Shown: positions 47,440 through 55,730 of the stretch, in pieces | How positions within the stretch are numbered: position 1 is the first letter of the stretch | How the letters are laid out: every line of letters begins with the position of its first letter | Assembly (NCBI GenBank): GCA_035652335.1 | Contig: DASRDZ010000003.1 | Span: forward strand, 1-64,000 | From: DASRDZ01 sp035652335 | GTDB lineage: Bacteria > Chloroflexota > Dormibacteria > Aeolococcales > Aeolococcaceae | DNA: 64,000 nucleotides | Direction of reading: 5' to 3' | Program-made: the position numbers and the translations under genes | Notes under the pieces: model-generated | Told to the model about the DNA's origin: nothing | What the model saw: only the letters and a program-made list of their open reading frames with translations | The model's database searches: none

Positions 47440-48174
47440 ATGGACGGCGCCGTCGCGCTCTGCATCCACGGGGACTCGCTCTGGCACCGGCTGGGCCTCT
47501 CGGCGCTGGGCATCGGGTGGGAGGAGCGCGGCGGGTTTGCGCGACGCACCGCTGACGCGTCGCCGGTGTTCCTCGGGGCGATGACGCTGACGCGCGAGAC
47601 GAGCGCCGAGCAGCTCGACGCCGCGGTGTCGGGCCTGCACGGAGCCGTGCACGTCTGCGACAGCTTCGACGTGCTCGACATGGAGCGTCTCGGGTGGCGG
47701 CGCGCCTGGACGCATCCCTGGATGCTGCGCGAGCCCGGGCCGGTGTTCGCAGCGCATCGCGACGGGCTCCGCGTCGCCGCGGTGCGCACCGCCGAAGAGG
47801 TGCAGGTCTTCGAGCGCACCGTCTTCGAGGCGGCCGACGGGCGCCCGGACAGCCTCCCCGCCGGGTCGGTCCATCCCGCGCCGGAGAGCCTCGGCGTCCC
47901 AGGGCTGACGCTCTTCGTCGCCTGGCTCGACGGCGTGCCGGTGGGGACCTCGCTCGCCGCCGTCGACGAGCGTGTGGTGCAGGTCTCGGCGGTGGCGGTG
48001 CTGCCCCGGGCGCGGCGGCGGGGCATCGGTGCGGCGCTGACCGCGGCGGCCGTGGCGGTGGCTCCCGACCGTCCCGCCGTGCTCGACAGCACCTCGTTCG
48101 GGCACGGCGTCTACCTCGGCCTCGGCTTCCGCGACGTGGGGTCGAACTCCATCTGGCGCCGCGACCCGCGCTGA
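47440..48174 (+). CDS. GNAT-family N-acetyltransferase
   Basis: 244 aa. The C-terminal GNAT core (about 155-235) shows LTLFVAWLDGVPVGTSLAAV, the acetyl-CoA pyrophosphate loop VSAVAVLPRARRRGIGAALTAAAVA (R/Q-x-x-G-x-G/A) and YLGLGFRDVGSNSIWRR, where the conserved Tyr ends the fold. The N-terminal 130 residues look like a second, degenerate GNAT half. Acceptor unknown. Confidence 0.82.
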   Translation: MDGAVALCIHGDSLWHRLGLSALGIGWEERGGFARRTADASPVFLGAMTLTRETSAEQLDAAVSGLHGAVHVCDSFDVLDMERLGWRRAWTHPWMLREPGPVFAAHRDGLRVAAVRTAEEVQVFERTVFEAADGRPDSLPAGSVHPAPESLGVPGLTLFVAWLDGVPVGTSLAAVDERVVQVSAVAVLPRARRRGIGAALTAAAVAVAPDRPAVLDSTSFGHGVYLGLGFRDVGSNSIWRRDPR

Positions 48175-48197
48175 GACGGGGTCAGCCGGTGCTCTGC

Positions 48198-48203
48198 TAA
48201 GGT
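48198..48203 (+). promoter_or_regulatory. extended -10 box (TGC-TAAGGT) of the ylxM-ffh unit
   Basis: TAAGGT preceded by TGC (extended -10) lies nine bases before the TTG start of ylxM, again giving a nearly leaderless transcript. Confidence 0.45.
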
Positions 48204-48212
48204 GTCCAGGCT

Positions 48213-48566
48213 TTGGCCTTGACACCTCTTTCTGCGCCGGATCCGACCGCGCTGGTCGCCCACCACCAGCGCCTGCTCGACGTCTACGGTGCCCTGCTCA
48301 CCGAGCACCAGCGCGAGGCCTGCCGCCTCCACCTCGACGAGGACTGGTCGTTCGCCGAGCTGGCCCAGGAGCTGGGGGTGAGCCGCAGCGCCGCGCACGA
48401 CCTGGTGCGCCGCGCCCTCGTCCAGCTGGAGCACTACGAGGCCCGCCTCGGGCACGCCGCGGAGCTGGCCCGCCGCGACGCCGTCGAAGCCGATCTCCGT
48501 GCCCAGCTGTCCAGGAGCCTCCCGGCCGGCCCGGCCACGGCCCTCGCGCCGCAGGCGCGCTCCTAG
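48213..48566 (+). CDS. ylxM: YlxM/UPF0122 helix-turn-helix protein, SRP-associated
   Basis: 117 aa. A sigma-70 region 4-like HTH is visible: LLDVYGALLTEHQREACRLHLDEDWSFAELAQELGVSRSAAHDLVRRALVQLEHYEARLG. YlxM proteins modulate the signal recognition particle and are encoded just before ffh, as here. The TTG start fits the -10 spacing. The C-terminus is Ala/Pro-rich. Confidence 0.88.
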   Translation: MALTPLSAPDPTALVAHHQRLLDVYGALLTEHQREACRLHLDEDWSFAELAQELGVSRSAAHDLVRRALVQLEHYEARLGHAAELARRDAVEADLRAQLSRSLPAGPATALAPQARS

Positions 48567-48572
48567 ATCCCG

Positions 48573-49952
48573 ATGTTCGAATCCCTCTCCGACCGCCTCT
48601 CCGACATCTTCGCCGGCTTCACCGGCCGCGGCCGCCTCACCAAGGAGGAGGTCGAGCTCGGCCTGCGCGAGGTGCGCATGGCCCTGCTGGAGGCCGACGT
48701 CAACTTCAAGGTCGCCCGCCAGTTCGTCGAGCGCATCCGCGAGCGCGCCGTCGGCGCCGACGTCCTCGAGTCGCTGACGCCGGGCCAGCAGATCGTCAAG
48801 ATCGTCGACGAGGAGATGGTCACCCTGCTCGGCGGTGAGCAGCGCAAGATCCGCTACCAGTCGCAGCCGCCGACGGTGGTGATGCTGGTCGGCCTGCAGG
48901 GCTCCGGCAAGACCACCACCGCCGCCAAGCTGGCGCTGGCCATCCGCCGCGAGGGCCACCGCCCACTTCTGGTCGCAGCTGACACATACCGGCCGGCCGC
49001 GGCGCAGCAGCTGGAGAAGCTCGGCAAGGACAACCAGATCCCGGTGTCGATGCCCACCGACGGCGCCAAGCCCCCCGACCTGGCGAGACGGGGGATGGAC
49101 GAGGCCAAGCGCCTCAACTGCGACGTCGTCATCGTCGACACCGCCGGACGCCTGCAGATCGACCAGCGCATGCTCGACGAGCTGAAGGAGATCCGCAAGC
49201 GCATCCCCGTGCACGAGACGGTGCTGGTCGTCGACGCCATGACGGGGCAGGAGGCGGTCAACGTCGCCAGGGCGTTCGACGAGCAGGTGGGCGTCGACGG
49301 CGCCATCCTCACCAAGCTCGACGGCGACGCGCGCGGCGGCGCCGCGCTCTCCATGCGCGAGGCGATCGGCAAGCCGATCATGTACTCCGGCGTCGGCGAG
49401 AAGGTCGGCGACCTGGAGCCCTTCCATCCCGAGCGCATGGCCTCGCGCATCCTCGGCCTCGGCGACGTGCTGACCCTGATCGAGAAGGCGCAGGCGCACG
49501 TCGACGAGCGCAACGCCAAGGAGATCGAGGACAAGCTCCTCTCCGGCCGGCTCACCATGGAGGACTGGCTGCAGCAGATGCGCCAGATCCGCCAGATGGG
49601 GCCGCTGGAATCGGTGCTCGGCATGCTGCCGGGGATGGGCAAGCAGATGCGCCAGCTGGGCGGGCAGATGCCCACCGAGAAGGACCTCTCGCGGCTGGAG
49701 GCCATCGTGCTCTCGATGACCCCCGAGGAGCGCCGCAAGCCGGAGATCATCAAGGGATCGCGGCGCAAGCGCATCGCCATGGGCAGCGGCACCGAGATCG
49801 CCGAGGTCAACAAGATGCTGAAGGGCTTCGAGCAGATGCAGCAGCTCTTCAAGCAGCTCGGCGGTGGCAAGGGCACCAAGGGCATGCGCGGCAAGATGCG
49901 CATGCTGAAGAACCTGCAGGGACTGGATCCGACGCAGCTCGGCGGCGTCTAG
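48573..49952 (+). CDS. ffh: signal recognition particle protein Ffh (SRP54)
   Basis: Binds signal sequences and 4.5S/SRP RNA. 459 aa. The N domain has LTKEEVELGLREVRMALLEADVNFKVARQFVERIRERA. The G domain has VMLVGLQGSGKTTTAAKLALAIR, VAADTYRPAAAQQLEKLG, VIVDTAGRLQIDQRMLDELKEIR, LTKLDGDARGGAALS and GVGEKVGDLEPFHPERMASRILG. The Met-rich M domain follows: MLPGMGKQMRQLGGQMPTEKDLSRLEAIVLSMTPEERRKPEIIKGSRRKRIAMGSG. 7 bp after ylxM. Confidence 0.97.
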   Translation: MFESLSDRLSDIFAGFTGRGRLTKEEVELGLREVRMALLEADVNFKVARQFVERIRERAVGADVLESLTPGQQIVKIVDEEMVTLLGGEQRKIRYQSQPPTVVMLVGLQGSGKTTTAAKLALAIRREGHRPLLVAADTYRPAAAQQLEKLGKDNQIPVSMPTDGAKPPDLARRGMDEAKRLNCDVVIVDTAGRLQIDQRMLDELKEIRKRIPVHETVLVVDAMTGQEAVNVARAFDEQVGVDGAILTKLDGDARGGAALSMREAIGKPIMYSGVGEKVGDLEPFHPERMASRILGLGDVLTLIEKAQAHVDERNAKEIEDKLLSGRLTMEDWLQQMRQIRQMGPLESVLGMLPGMGKQMRQLGGQMPTEKDLSRLEAIVLSMTPEERRKPEIIKGSRRKRIAMGSGTEIAEVNKMLKGFEQMQQLFKQLGGGKGTKGMRGKMRMLKNLQGLDPTQLGGV

Positions 49953-49987
49953 CCGCCACCGCTGCGTCGCAGCGCAAAGGAGCCGAC

Positions 49988-50431
49988 TTGGTCAAGATCA
50001 GACTCAAGAGGATGGGCGCGAAGAAGCGTCCCTTCTACCGCCTCGTCGTCGCCGACTCGCGCAGCCCGCGCGACGGCAAGTTCATCGAGGAGATCGGCTA
50101 CTACGATCCCCTGCCCAACCCGGCCATCGTGCGCATCGAGGTCGAGAAGGTGCACGAGTGGATGCGCCGCGGCGCACGCCCCAGCGACGTCGCCCGCAAG
50201 CTGCTGGAGCGCGAAGGCGTCCTGCAGCGCAGTGCGCAGTCGCGCCGGGTGGTGACGGCGCCGCCCAAGGCCGCACCGGAGCCCGCCGCCGCGGCCGCAC
50301 CGGTCGCGGAGGCGCCCGCCGCCGAGGCACCGGCCGCCGAGGCACCCGCCGCGGGTTCCGAGGAGGCCGAGGCCGTCGAGGCCGCCGCCGACGAGCAGCG
50401 CGCCGAGGACGCCGAGGAGGAGCAGGCGTGA
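49988..50431 (+). CDS. rpsP: 30S ribosomal protein bS16 with acidic Ala/Pro C-terminal tail
   Basis: 147 aa. The conserved core (1-85) has MVKIRLKRMGAKKRPFYRLVVADSRSPRDGKFIEEIGYYDPLPNP and WMRRGARPSDVARKLLEREGV. The remaining 60 residues are a low-complexity Ala/Pro/Glu tail with repeated AEAPA units, making the protein much longer than the usual 80-100. TTG start with AAGGAG five bases upstream. GTGA overlap with khpA. Confidence 0.95.
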   Translation: MVKIRLKRMGAKKRPFYRLVVADSRSPRDGKFIEEIGYYDPLPNPAIVRIEVEKVHEWMRRGARPSDVARKLLEREGVLQRSAQSRRVVTAPPKAAPEPAAAAAPVAEAPAAEAPAAEAPAAGSEEAEAVEAAADEQRAEDAEEEQA

Positions 50432-50664
50432 CCGACTTCGGCGACCTCGCCCTCTTCATCGCCCAGAACATCGTCAACGACAAGGAGTCGGTGTCGGTGC
50501 GGGTGCGCCCCGGCGGCCGCCAGCAGGTGGTCGAGATCAAGGCGTCCGCCGAGGACATGGGCAAGCTGATCGGCAAGAACGGGCGCAACATCGACGCCAT
50601 CCGCACCGTGGTGCGGGCGGCCGGGCTGCGCCATCGCCAGCGCGTCCAGGTGGACGTGGGCTGA
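50428..50664 (+). CDS. khpA: KH-domain RNA-binding protein KhpA
   Basis: 78 aa. A single type II KH domain with the GxxG loop in MGKLIGKNGRNIDAIRTVVRAAG, between VSVRVRPGGRQQVVEIKAS and the final strand RVQVDV. KhpA/KhpB complexes regulate cell elongation and mRNA in Gram-positive bacteria. Encoded between rpsP and rimM as in many Firmicutes and Actinobacteria. GTG start overlapping the rpsP stop. Confidence 0.93.
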   Translation: MTDFGDLALFIAQNIVNDKESVSVRVRPGGRQQVVEIKASAEDMGKLIGKNGRNIDAIRTVVRAAGLRHRQRVQVDVG

Positions 50665-50668
50665 CGCC

Positions 50669-51196
50669 GTGCCCGCCGCGATGACCGCCACGCCCCCGCG
50701 CCTGCGCGCTCTCCACGTCCGCCGTCCCCACGGTGTGCGCGGCGAGCTGCGCTGCGAGTCGCTGGGCGGCGACGCGTCGCGGTTCACGCCCGGCATGGCG
50801 CTGTTCGGCGAGGACGGCGCAGGCTACACGGTGGCGTCGGCGCGTCCCGTGGCGGACGGCGACGTGCTCCTGGCGCTGCGGCAGATCGACACGCGCAACA
50901 AGGCGGAGTCGCTGCACGGCGCCTATCTCTGCGTCGACCGAGAGGCGGCGCGCACGCTCGGTGACGACGAGTGGTTCGACTTCCAGCTGGTCGGGCTGCG
51001 CGTGGTGTCGTCGCACGACGGCGCGGCGCTCGGCACAGTCGGCGACGTCGAGGAGTATCCCGAGCAGTCGGTGCTGGTTGTCCGCGACGAGCGCGGCGGC
51101 GAGCGGCGCATCCCGTTGGTGCGCGCCCACGTCGACTCCGTTGACGTCACGGGTGGCACGATCACGGTGACGCCCTGGGCGGAGGACGGCGACTGA
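50669..51196 (+). CDS. rimM: 16S rRNA maturation factor RimM
   Basis: Ribosome assembly factor for the 30S head. 175 aa. N-terminal domain: LRALHVRRPHGVRGELRCESLGGDASRF, and DTRNKAESLHGAYLCVDREAARTLGDDEWFDFQLVGLRVV. C-terminal PRC barrel: GTVGDVEEYPEQSVLVVRDERGGERRIPLVRAHVDSVD. GTG start four bases after khpA; TGATG overlap with trmD. Confidence 0.94.
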   Translation: MPAAMTATPPRLRALHVRRPHGVRGELRCESLGGDASRFTPGMALFGEDGAGYTVASARPVADGDVLLALRQIDTRNKAESLHGAYLCVDREAARTLGDDEWFDFQLVGLRVVSSHDGAALGTVGDVEEYPEQSVLVVRDERGGERRIPLVRAHVDSVDVTGGTITVTPWAEDGD

Positions 51197-51891
51197 TGCG
51201 CGTCGACGTGCTCACCATCTTCCCGGAGATGTTCCCTGGCCCGCTCGCCGCCGGCGTGGTGGGGCGCGCCCTGGAGCAGGGCGTGGTCGAGCTGCAGGCG
51301 CACGACCTGCGCGGCTTCACCGACGACCGGCACCGCCAGGTCGACGACATCCCCTTCGGCGGCGGTCCCGGGATGGTGCTCAAGCCCGAGCCGCTGATCC
51401 GCGCGGTGCGCTCCTTCCGCGAGGCCGATCCCGCGGCGCGGGTCGTCCTCATGTCGCCGCAGGGGCGCCGCTTCGACCAGGGATATGCGCGGGAGCTCGC
51501 GAACGAGTCCCACGTGGTGCTGGTCTGCGGCCGCTACCAGGGCGTCGACGAGCGGGCGCGCGAGGAGATCGGCGAGGAGCTGTCGATCGGCGACTACGTC
51601 CTGAGCGGCGGCGAGCTGGCCGCCATGGTGGTGGTCGAGGCGGTGGCCCGGCTGGTCCCGGGAACGCTGGGATCGCACGAGTCGCTCAGCGACGAGACCT
51701 TCACCGACCGGGGCTTCGAACCCCCGCTGTACACGCGTCCCGCGAGCTTCGAGGGACGCGAGGTGCCCGAGGTGCTGCGCAGCGGCCATCACGCCGCCAT
51801 CGAGCGCTGGCGCCGCGAGCAGAGTGACGAACGAATGAGGCGACGTCGTCCCGACATGGTGCGCGACGCCGCCACCGCAGGAGGTGTGTGA
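51196..51891 (+). CDS. trmD: tRNA (guanine37-N1)-methyltransferase
   Basis: SPOUT enzyme that makes m1G37. 231 aa. Motifs are VDVLTIFPEMFPGPLAAGVVGRA, DDIPFGGGPGMVLKPEPL, VVLVCGRYQGVDERAREEIGEELSIGDYVLSGGELAAMVVVEAVARLVPGTLG (the trefoil knot SAM site), ESLSDETF and PPLYTRPASFEGREVPEVLRSGHHAAIERWRREQ. All expected blocks are intact. Confidence 0.97.
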   Translation: MRVDVLTIFPEMFPGPLAAGVVGRALEQGVVELQAHDLRGFTDDRHRQVDDIPFGGGPGMVLKPEPLIRAVRSFREADPAARVVLMSPQGRRFDQGYARELANESHVVLVCGRYQGVDERAREEIGEELSIGDYVLSGGELAAMVVVEAVARLVPGTLGSHESLSDETFTDRGFEPPLYTRPASFEGREVPEVLRSGHHAAIERWRREQSDERMRRRRPDMVRDAATAGGV

Positions 51892-52457
51892 TGAACGTGA
51901 TCGACCTGCTCGAACGCGAGCAGGAGAAGCCCGAGGTTCCGGTGCTGCGCAGCGGCGACACCGTGCGCGTGCACGTGAAGGTCGTCGAGGGGACCCGTGA
52001 GCGCATCCAGGTGTTCGAGGGCGTGGTCATCGCGCTCGGCGGCAAGACGGGTCTCGGTGCGACCTTCACCGTCCGCCGCGTCACCCACGGCGTCGGCGTG
52101 GAGCGCACCTTCCTGGTGCACTCGCCCCGTCTCGACCGGATCGAGGTGCTCCGCCACGGCGACGTGCGCCGCGCCAAGCTCTACTACCTGCGCGAGAAGG
52201 TGGGCAAGCGCGCCCGCATCCGCGAGCGTCGCGAGCCGATCGGCGGCGGCCAGATGACCCGCGCGCGCGCCGCCGGGGTTTCGGACGGAGCCGGCACGAT
52301 CACCGACGTCGACGCCGAGCTGGAGGAGATCCGCGAGGCGGAGCTGCCCGAGACCGAGGAGGGCGCCGCCGCCGCCGACGCGCTGGAGGAGGCCATGGCG
52401 GACTCCGAGGCGGCGCAGGACGCTGAGGCCGAGCCGGCGGAGACCACCGATCGCTAG
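51891..52457 (+). CDS. rplS: 50S ribosomal protein bL19 with acidic C-terminal tail
   Basis: 188 aa. Core (1-115): VLRSGDTVRVHVKVVEGTRERIQVFEGVVIALGGKTGLGATFTVRRVTHGVGVERTFLVHSPRLDRIEVLRHGDVRRAKLYYLREKVGKRARIRERR. About 70 extra residues follow, rich in Glu, Ala and Asp. The ATG at 51891 overlaps the trmD stop and has GGAGG at good distance. The tail region also contains the signals for yraN. Confidence 0.96.
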   Translation: MNVIDLLEREQEKPEVPVLRSGDTVRVHVKVVEGTRERIQVFEGVVIALGGKTGLGATFTVRRVTHGVGVERTFLVHSPRLDRIEVLRHGDVRRAKLYYLREKVGKRARIRERREPIGGGQMTRARAAGVSDGAGTITDVDAELEEIREAELPETEEGAAAADALEEAMADSEAAQDAEAEPAETTDR

Positions 52458-52863
52458 GGGACAGCGCCAGGCGCCCGCCGCCCTCCCGCCGACGCGTCCG
52501 CTCAAGGACCGCGTCGGCCATGCGGGAGAGGCGGCGGCGCTCGCCTTCCTGCGCGACAAGGGGATGGAGATCCTCGCCCGTGACTGGCGGTCACCGCTCG
52601 GCCAGATCGACGTCGTGGCCCAGGACGGCGAGACCCTGGTGCTCGTCGAGGTCAAGGCGCGCCGTGGCACCGGCTTCGGGCTGCCCGAGGAGGCGGTCGA
52701 CGCGCGCAAGCGGCAGAAGCTGCGCACGCTGCTGGAGATGTACCGCGCCTCCACCAAGCGCCAGAAGCAGCCCTGCCGCATCGACGTGCTCGGGCTGATC
52801 CTCGACGACAAGCTGCAGGTCAGCCGCACCGAGCACATCGAGAACGCGGTCCAGGACGAGTAG
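52450..52863 (+). CDS. yraN: YraN/UPF0102 endonuclease-like protein, probable non-canonical ATC start
   Basis: Small PD-(D/E)xK-fold protein of unknown role, usually 110-130 aa. Conserved parts are VGHAGEAAALAFLRDKGMEILARDWRSPLGQIDVVAQDGETLVLVEVKARRG (the Asp and ExK of the nuclease fold). No ATG, GTG or TTG exists in frame before ATG 52564, which would remove the first conserved helix. Reading from ATC 52450 gives IARGQRQA..., close to the family opening M-A-R-G-x-x-x, with GGAG seven bases upstream and an overlap with the rplS stop. I therefore propose ATC initiation (137 aa). If wrong, the protein starts at 52564 (99 aa). Confidence 0.75.
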   Translation: MARGQRQAPAALPPTRPLKDRVGHAGEAAALAFLRDKGMEILARDWRSPLGQIDVVAQDGETLVLVEVKARRGTGFGLPEEAVDARKRQKLRTLLEMYRASTKRQKQPCRIDVLGLILDDKLQVSRTEHIENAVQDE

Positions 52864-52874
52864 CCTTCTGCGTC

Positions 52875-54056
52875 GTGGTGGCAACGCTGTACCGCGACGC
52901 GGTCCTCGCCGACGGGACGTCGGCGTCGTTGCGGCTCGGCCTGAGCGTCCTGGTCCACGACGACCGGATCGTGTGGATCCGGCCGCGCGACGGGGAGGAG
53001 GACCCGGGTGATGCGGCGGTGATCGACTGCTCCGGCGCCTGCATCGTGCCGGGGATGGTCGACTGCCATTCGCACCTCACCCTGCCCGGCGGCGCGCACT
53101 GGATCGAGCGCGGCGCCGACCCGCCCGCCGCGTTGATGCGCGTCGCCGAGGACAACGGCGACCTGCAGGTGCGCAGCGGCGTGCGCTGGGCGCGCGACGT
53201 CGGCGCGCCCCGCGGTGTCGACCCCGACGACGGTCGCGAGCGCGCCCTGTCGCTGGGGGTGCGCGACCGCTGGCGCGGGCGCCGCGACCGGCCCTACGTG
53301 CGCGCCGCGGGGACCTGGCTGGCGCGGCGGGGCACCATGCCGGTCGGCGTCGACATCGAGGTGGACGACGGCGACGGGCTGCTCGCCGCGGCGATGCAGC
53401 AGCTCGACGAGGGCGCCGACCTGGTGAAGCTGTACATGGACGGTCCCGATCGCGACGTCGCCCCGTTCACCGCAACCGAGGTCGCGCGAGTCGTCGACGC
53501 CTGCCATGCGCGCGGGGCGAAGGTGACTGCGCACGCCACGGTTCTGCCCGGTGCGCGCGAGTGCGCCGCGACGCAGATCGACTCCATCGAGCACGGCATG
53601 CAGCTCGACGCCGGCATCTGCGCATCGCTGGCGTCGCACGGCACCGCGGTCGTCTCCACCCTGACGGTGCTGCGCTCGTGGCGCAGCTTCGCCACCACCA
53701 CCGACATCCCGCGCTTCGTCTCCGACGAAGGCCGCGCCGCCGTCGCCGCGCGCGAAGAGGCCGCCCTGCACTCCATCGCCCTGGCCCATCGCAGCGGCGT
53801 GCGCATCTGCGCCGGCACCGACTTCGGCGGCGGCTCCGCCCGCGCCAACCAGATGGCGTGGGAGGTCGAGGCTCTCGTCGCCGCGGGCCTGCAGCCGTGG
53901 GAGGCTCTCGCCGCCGCCACCTGGCACGGCGGCGACCTGCTCGGCGAGCCCGACGCCGGACGCATCCGCGAGGGCGGCCCCGCCGACTTCTTCGTCGTCC
54001 ACGGCGACCCGCTCAGCGACCCCTCCGCCCTCTGGCGCGTCTGGAAGGTCGCCTGA
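52875..54056 (+). CDS. amidohydrolase family protein
   Basis: 393-aa TIM-barrel metal-dependent hydrolase. Metal and catalytic residues are visible: IVPGMVDCHSHLTLPGG (HxH), ADLVKLYMDG (bridging Lys), KVTAHATVLPG (His), IDSIEHGMQLD (His) and ICAGTDFGGGS (Asp). The C-terminal composite domain has GRIREGGPADFFVVHGDPLSDP. Closest in style to imidazolonepropionase-like or prolidase-type amidohydrolases. Substrate unknown. GTG start; TAGCCT eight bases upstream may be a -10 box. Confidence 0.85.
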   Translation: MVATLYRDAVLADGTSASLRLGLSVLVHDDRIVWIRPRDGEEDPGDAAVIDCSGACIVPGMVDCHSHLTLPGGAHWIERGADPPAALMRVAEDNGDLQVRSGVRWARDVGAPRGVDPDDGRERALSLGVRDRWRGRRDRPYVRAAGTWLARRGTMPVGVDIEVDDGDGLLAAAMQQLDEGADLVKLYMDGPDRDVAPFTATEVARVVDACHARGAKVTAHATVLPGARECAATQIDSIEHGMQLDAGICASLASHGTAVVSTLTVLRSWRSFATTTDIPRFVSDEGRAAVAAREEAALHSIALAHRSGVRICAGTDFGGGSARANQMAWEVEALVAAGLQPWEALAAATWHGGDLLGEPDAGRIREGGPADFFVVHGDPLSDPSALWRVWKVA

Positions 54057-54084
54057 CGGCAGCGGCCCGGCGGCGGCCGGATGG

Positions 54085-54122
54085 CATACACAACAATGTG
54101 ATGCTACACTGCTCAGTGTATG
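54085..54122 (+). promoter_or_regulatory. comM promoter: extended -10, inverted repeats over the start codon
   Basis: TGC-TACACT (-10 at 54105-54110) lies nine bases before the ATG at 54120. TACACT-GCTC-AGTGTA (54105-54120) is a perfect 6-bp hairpin linking the -10 to the start codon. A wider pair CATACAC / GTGTATG (54085-54091, 54116-54122) brackets the promoter. The sequence ATACACAAC (54086-54094) also occurs in the tad operon operator at 2902-2910. Confidence 0.55.
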
Positions 54123-55730
54123 TTCGCGACTGCACTGAGCTGCGCCCTCCAGGGCCTGGCCGGCATCCCCATCACCGTCGAGGCCGACATCGCCGCCGGG
54201 CTGCCCGGCTTCACCATCGTCGGGCTCACCGACCGGGCCATCCAGGAGGCGCGTGAGCGCGTCCGGGCGGCGGTGCGCAACGCCGGGTTCGAGTTCCCCA
54301 CACGCCGGCTGACCGTCAACCTCGCCCCCGCCGAGGTGCCCAAGGAAGGCACGGCCTACGACTTGGCGATCGCCTTGGCCGTGCTGCGCTGCGCCGGGCG
54401 ACACGAGATCGCGCTCGACAGCACCGCCGTGCTCGGCGAGCTGGCGCTCGACGCCACCCTGCGCCCGGTCACCGGCGTCCTGCCCATGGCGCGCTCGCTC
54501 CGGGCGGCCGGGGTGAAGCGGCTCGTCGTCCCGCTCGCCAACGCGCAGGAGGCCGCGATGGTCGACGAGCTGGAGGTCGTGGCCGCTCCCAGCCTCCCGG
54601 CGGCCGTCTTCCACCTCGACGGCTCACGCCCGCTCCCGCCGGCCGAGCACGAGGGCGCACCTGAGCCGGGCACCGACGACGGTGGCGTCGACCTGAGCCA
54701 GGTTCGCGGCCACGCCCACGCCAAGCGGGCGCTGGAGATCGCCGCCGGCGGCGGCCACAACCTGCTCATGCTGGGTCCTCCGGGCTCCGGCAAGACCATG
54801 CTCGCCCGCGCCCTCGCCGGCCTGCTCCCCGACCTGTCCACCGAGGAGTCGCTCGAGGTCTCCGCGATCTGGTCGCTCCGCGGCGCGCTGCGCGAGCGCC
54901 CGCCGGCCACGCTTCGGCCACCCTTCCGGGCGCCCCACCACTCCATCTCCAGAGCCGGGCTGGTCGGCGGCGGCAGCGGCTTCGCCCAGCCCGGCGAGAT
55001 CAGCCTGGCCAGCCGCGGCGTCCTCTTCCTCGACGAGCTGTGCGAGTTCCCTCGCCCGCTCCTCGAGGCGCTCAGGCAGCCGCTGGAGGAGCGCAGGATC
55101 ACCGTCGGCCGGGCGCGCGGCAGCGTCACCTACCCCGCGGCCTTCACCCTGGTCGGTGCCGCCAACCCCTGCCCCTGCGGCTACCTCGGCGACGAGACCC
55201 GGCGCTGCAACTGCAGCCTCACTCAGCTGCAGCGCTACCACGCCCGCCTCAGCGGTCCTGTTCGCGACCGCATCGACCTCGTCGTCCAGGTGCCCCGCCA
55301 GCCCTACGAGGTGCTCTTCCCCGAGCAGACCCCGGACGACTCCTCGCAGCCCGCGCGCAGCCGCGTCACGGCCGCCCGCAGCAGGCAGGTGGAGCGCAAC
55401 ACCGAGCTGCTCGACAGCGATCGCCAATCCGCGACCCGGCGGCAGCGCCGGGCGGCGTCCGTCCTCCACGGTGGTGGCGCCATCCCCGCCAAGCCCGCCT
55501 CCCACCTCAACGCCGACCTCGACGGCGTCCTCCTCCTCGCCGCGGCGGACCCCACGCCCGCGGCGGCGCGCCTGCTCTCCGTCGCCGGCGACCGCCTCCA
55601 GCTCAGCGCCCGCGCCTTCCACCGCGTCCTCCGCGTCGCCCGGACCATCGCCGACCTGGCAGGGGACGAGCGCGTGGGCGAGGCCGCCGTCGGCGAGGCG
55701 CTCCGCCACCGCGGTGAGGCGCCACGATGA
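54120..55730 (+). CDS. comM: YifB/ComM family Mg-chelatase-like AAA+ ATPase
   Basis: Hexameric helicase that promotes branch migration during natural transformation. 536 aa. N-terminal Lon-like domain: ADIAAGLPGFTIVGLTDRAIQEARERVRAAVRNAGFEFPTRRLTVNLAPAEVPKEG. AAA+ core: LMLGPPGSGKTMLARALAGLLPDL (Walker A), RAPHHSISRAGLVGGG, GVLFLDELCEFPRPLLEALRQPLEERRITV (Walker B) and AANPCPCGYLGD. C-terminal domain: GDRLQLSARAFHRVLRVARTIADLAG. Coupled by ATGA to dprA, another transformation gene. Confidence 0.94.
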   Translation: MFATALSCALQGLAGIPITVEADIAAGLPGFTIVGLTDRAIQEARERVRAAVRNAGFEFPTRRLTVNLAPAEVPKEGTAYDLAIALAVLRCAGRHEIALDSTAVLGELALDATLRPVTGVLPMARSLRAAGVKRLVVPLANAQEAAMVDELEVVAAPSLPAAVFHLDGSRPLPPAEHEGAPEPGTDDGGVDLSQVRGHAHAKRALEIAAGGGHNLLMLGPPGSGKTMLARALAGLLPDLSTEESLEVSAIWSLRGALRERPPATLRPPFRAPHHSISRAGLVGGGSGFAQPGEISLASRGVLFLDELCEFPRPLLEALRQPLEERRITVGRARGSVTYPAAFTLVGAANPCPCGYLGDETRRCNCSLTQLQRYHARLSGPVRDRIDLVVQVPRQPYEVLFPEQTPDDSSQPARSRVTAARSRQVERNTELLDSDRQSATRRQRRAASVLHGGGAIPAKPASHLNADLDGVLLLAAADPTPAAARLLSVAGDRLQLSARAFHRVLRVARTIADLAGDERVGEAAVGEALRHRGEAPR

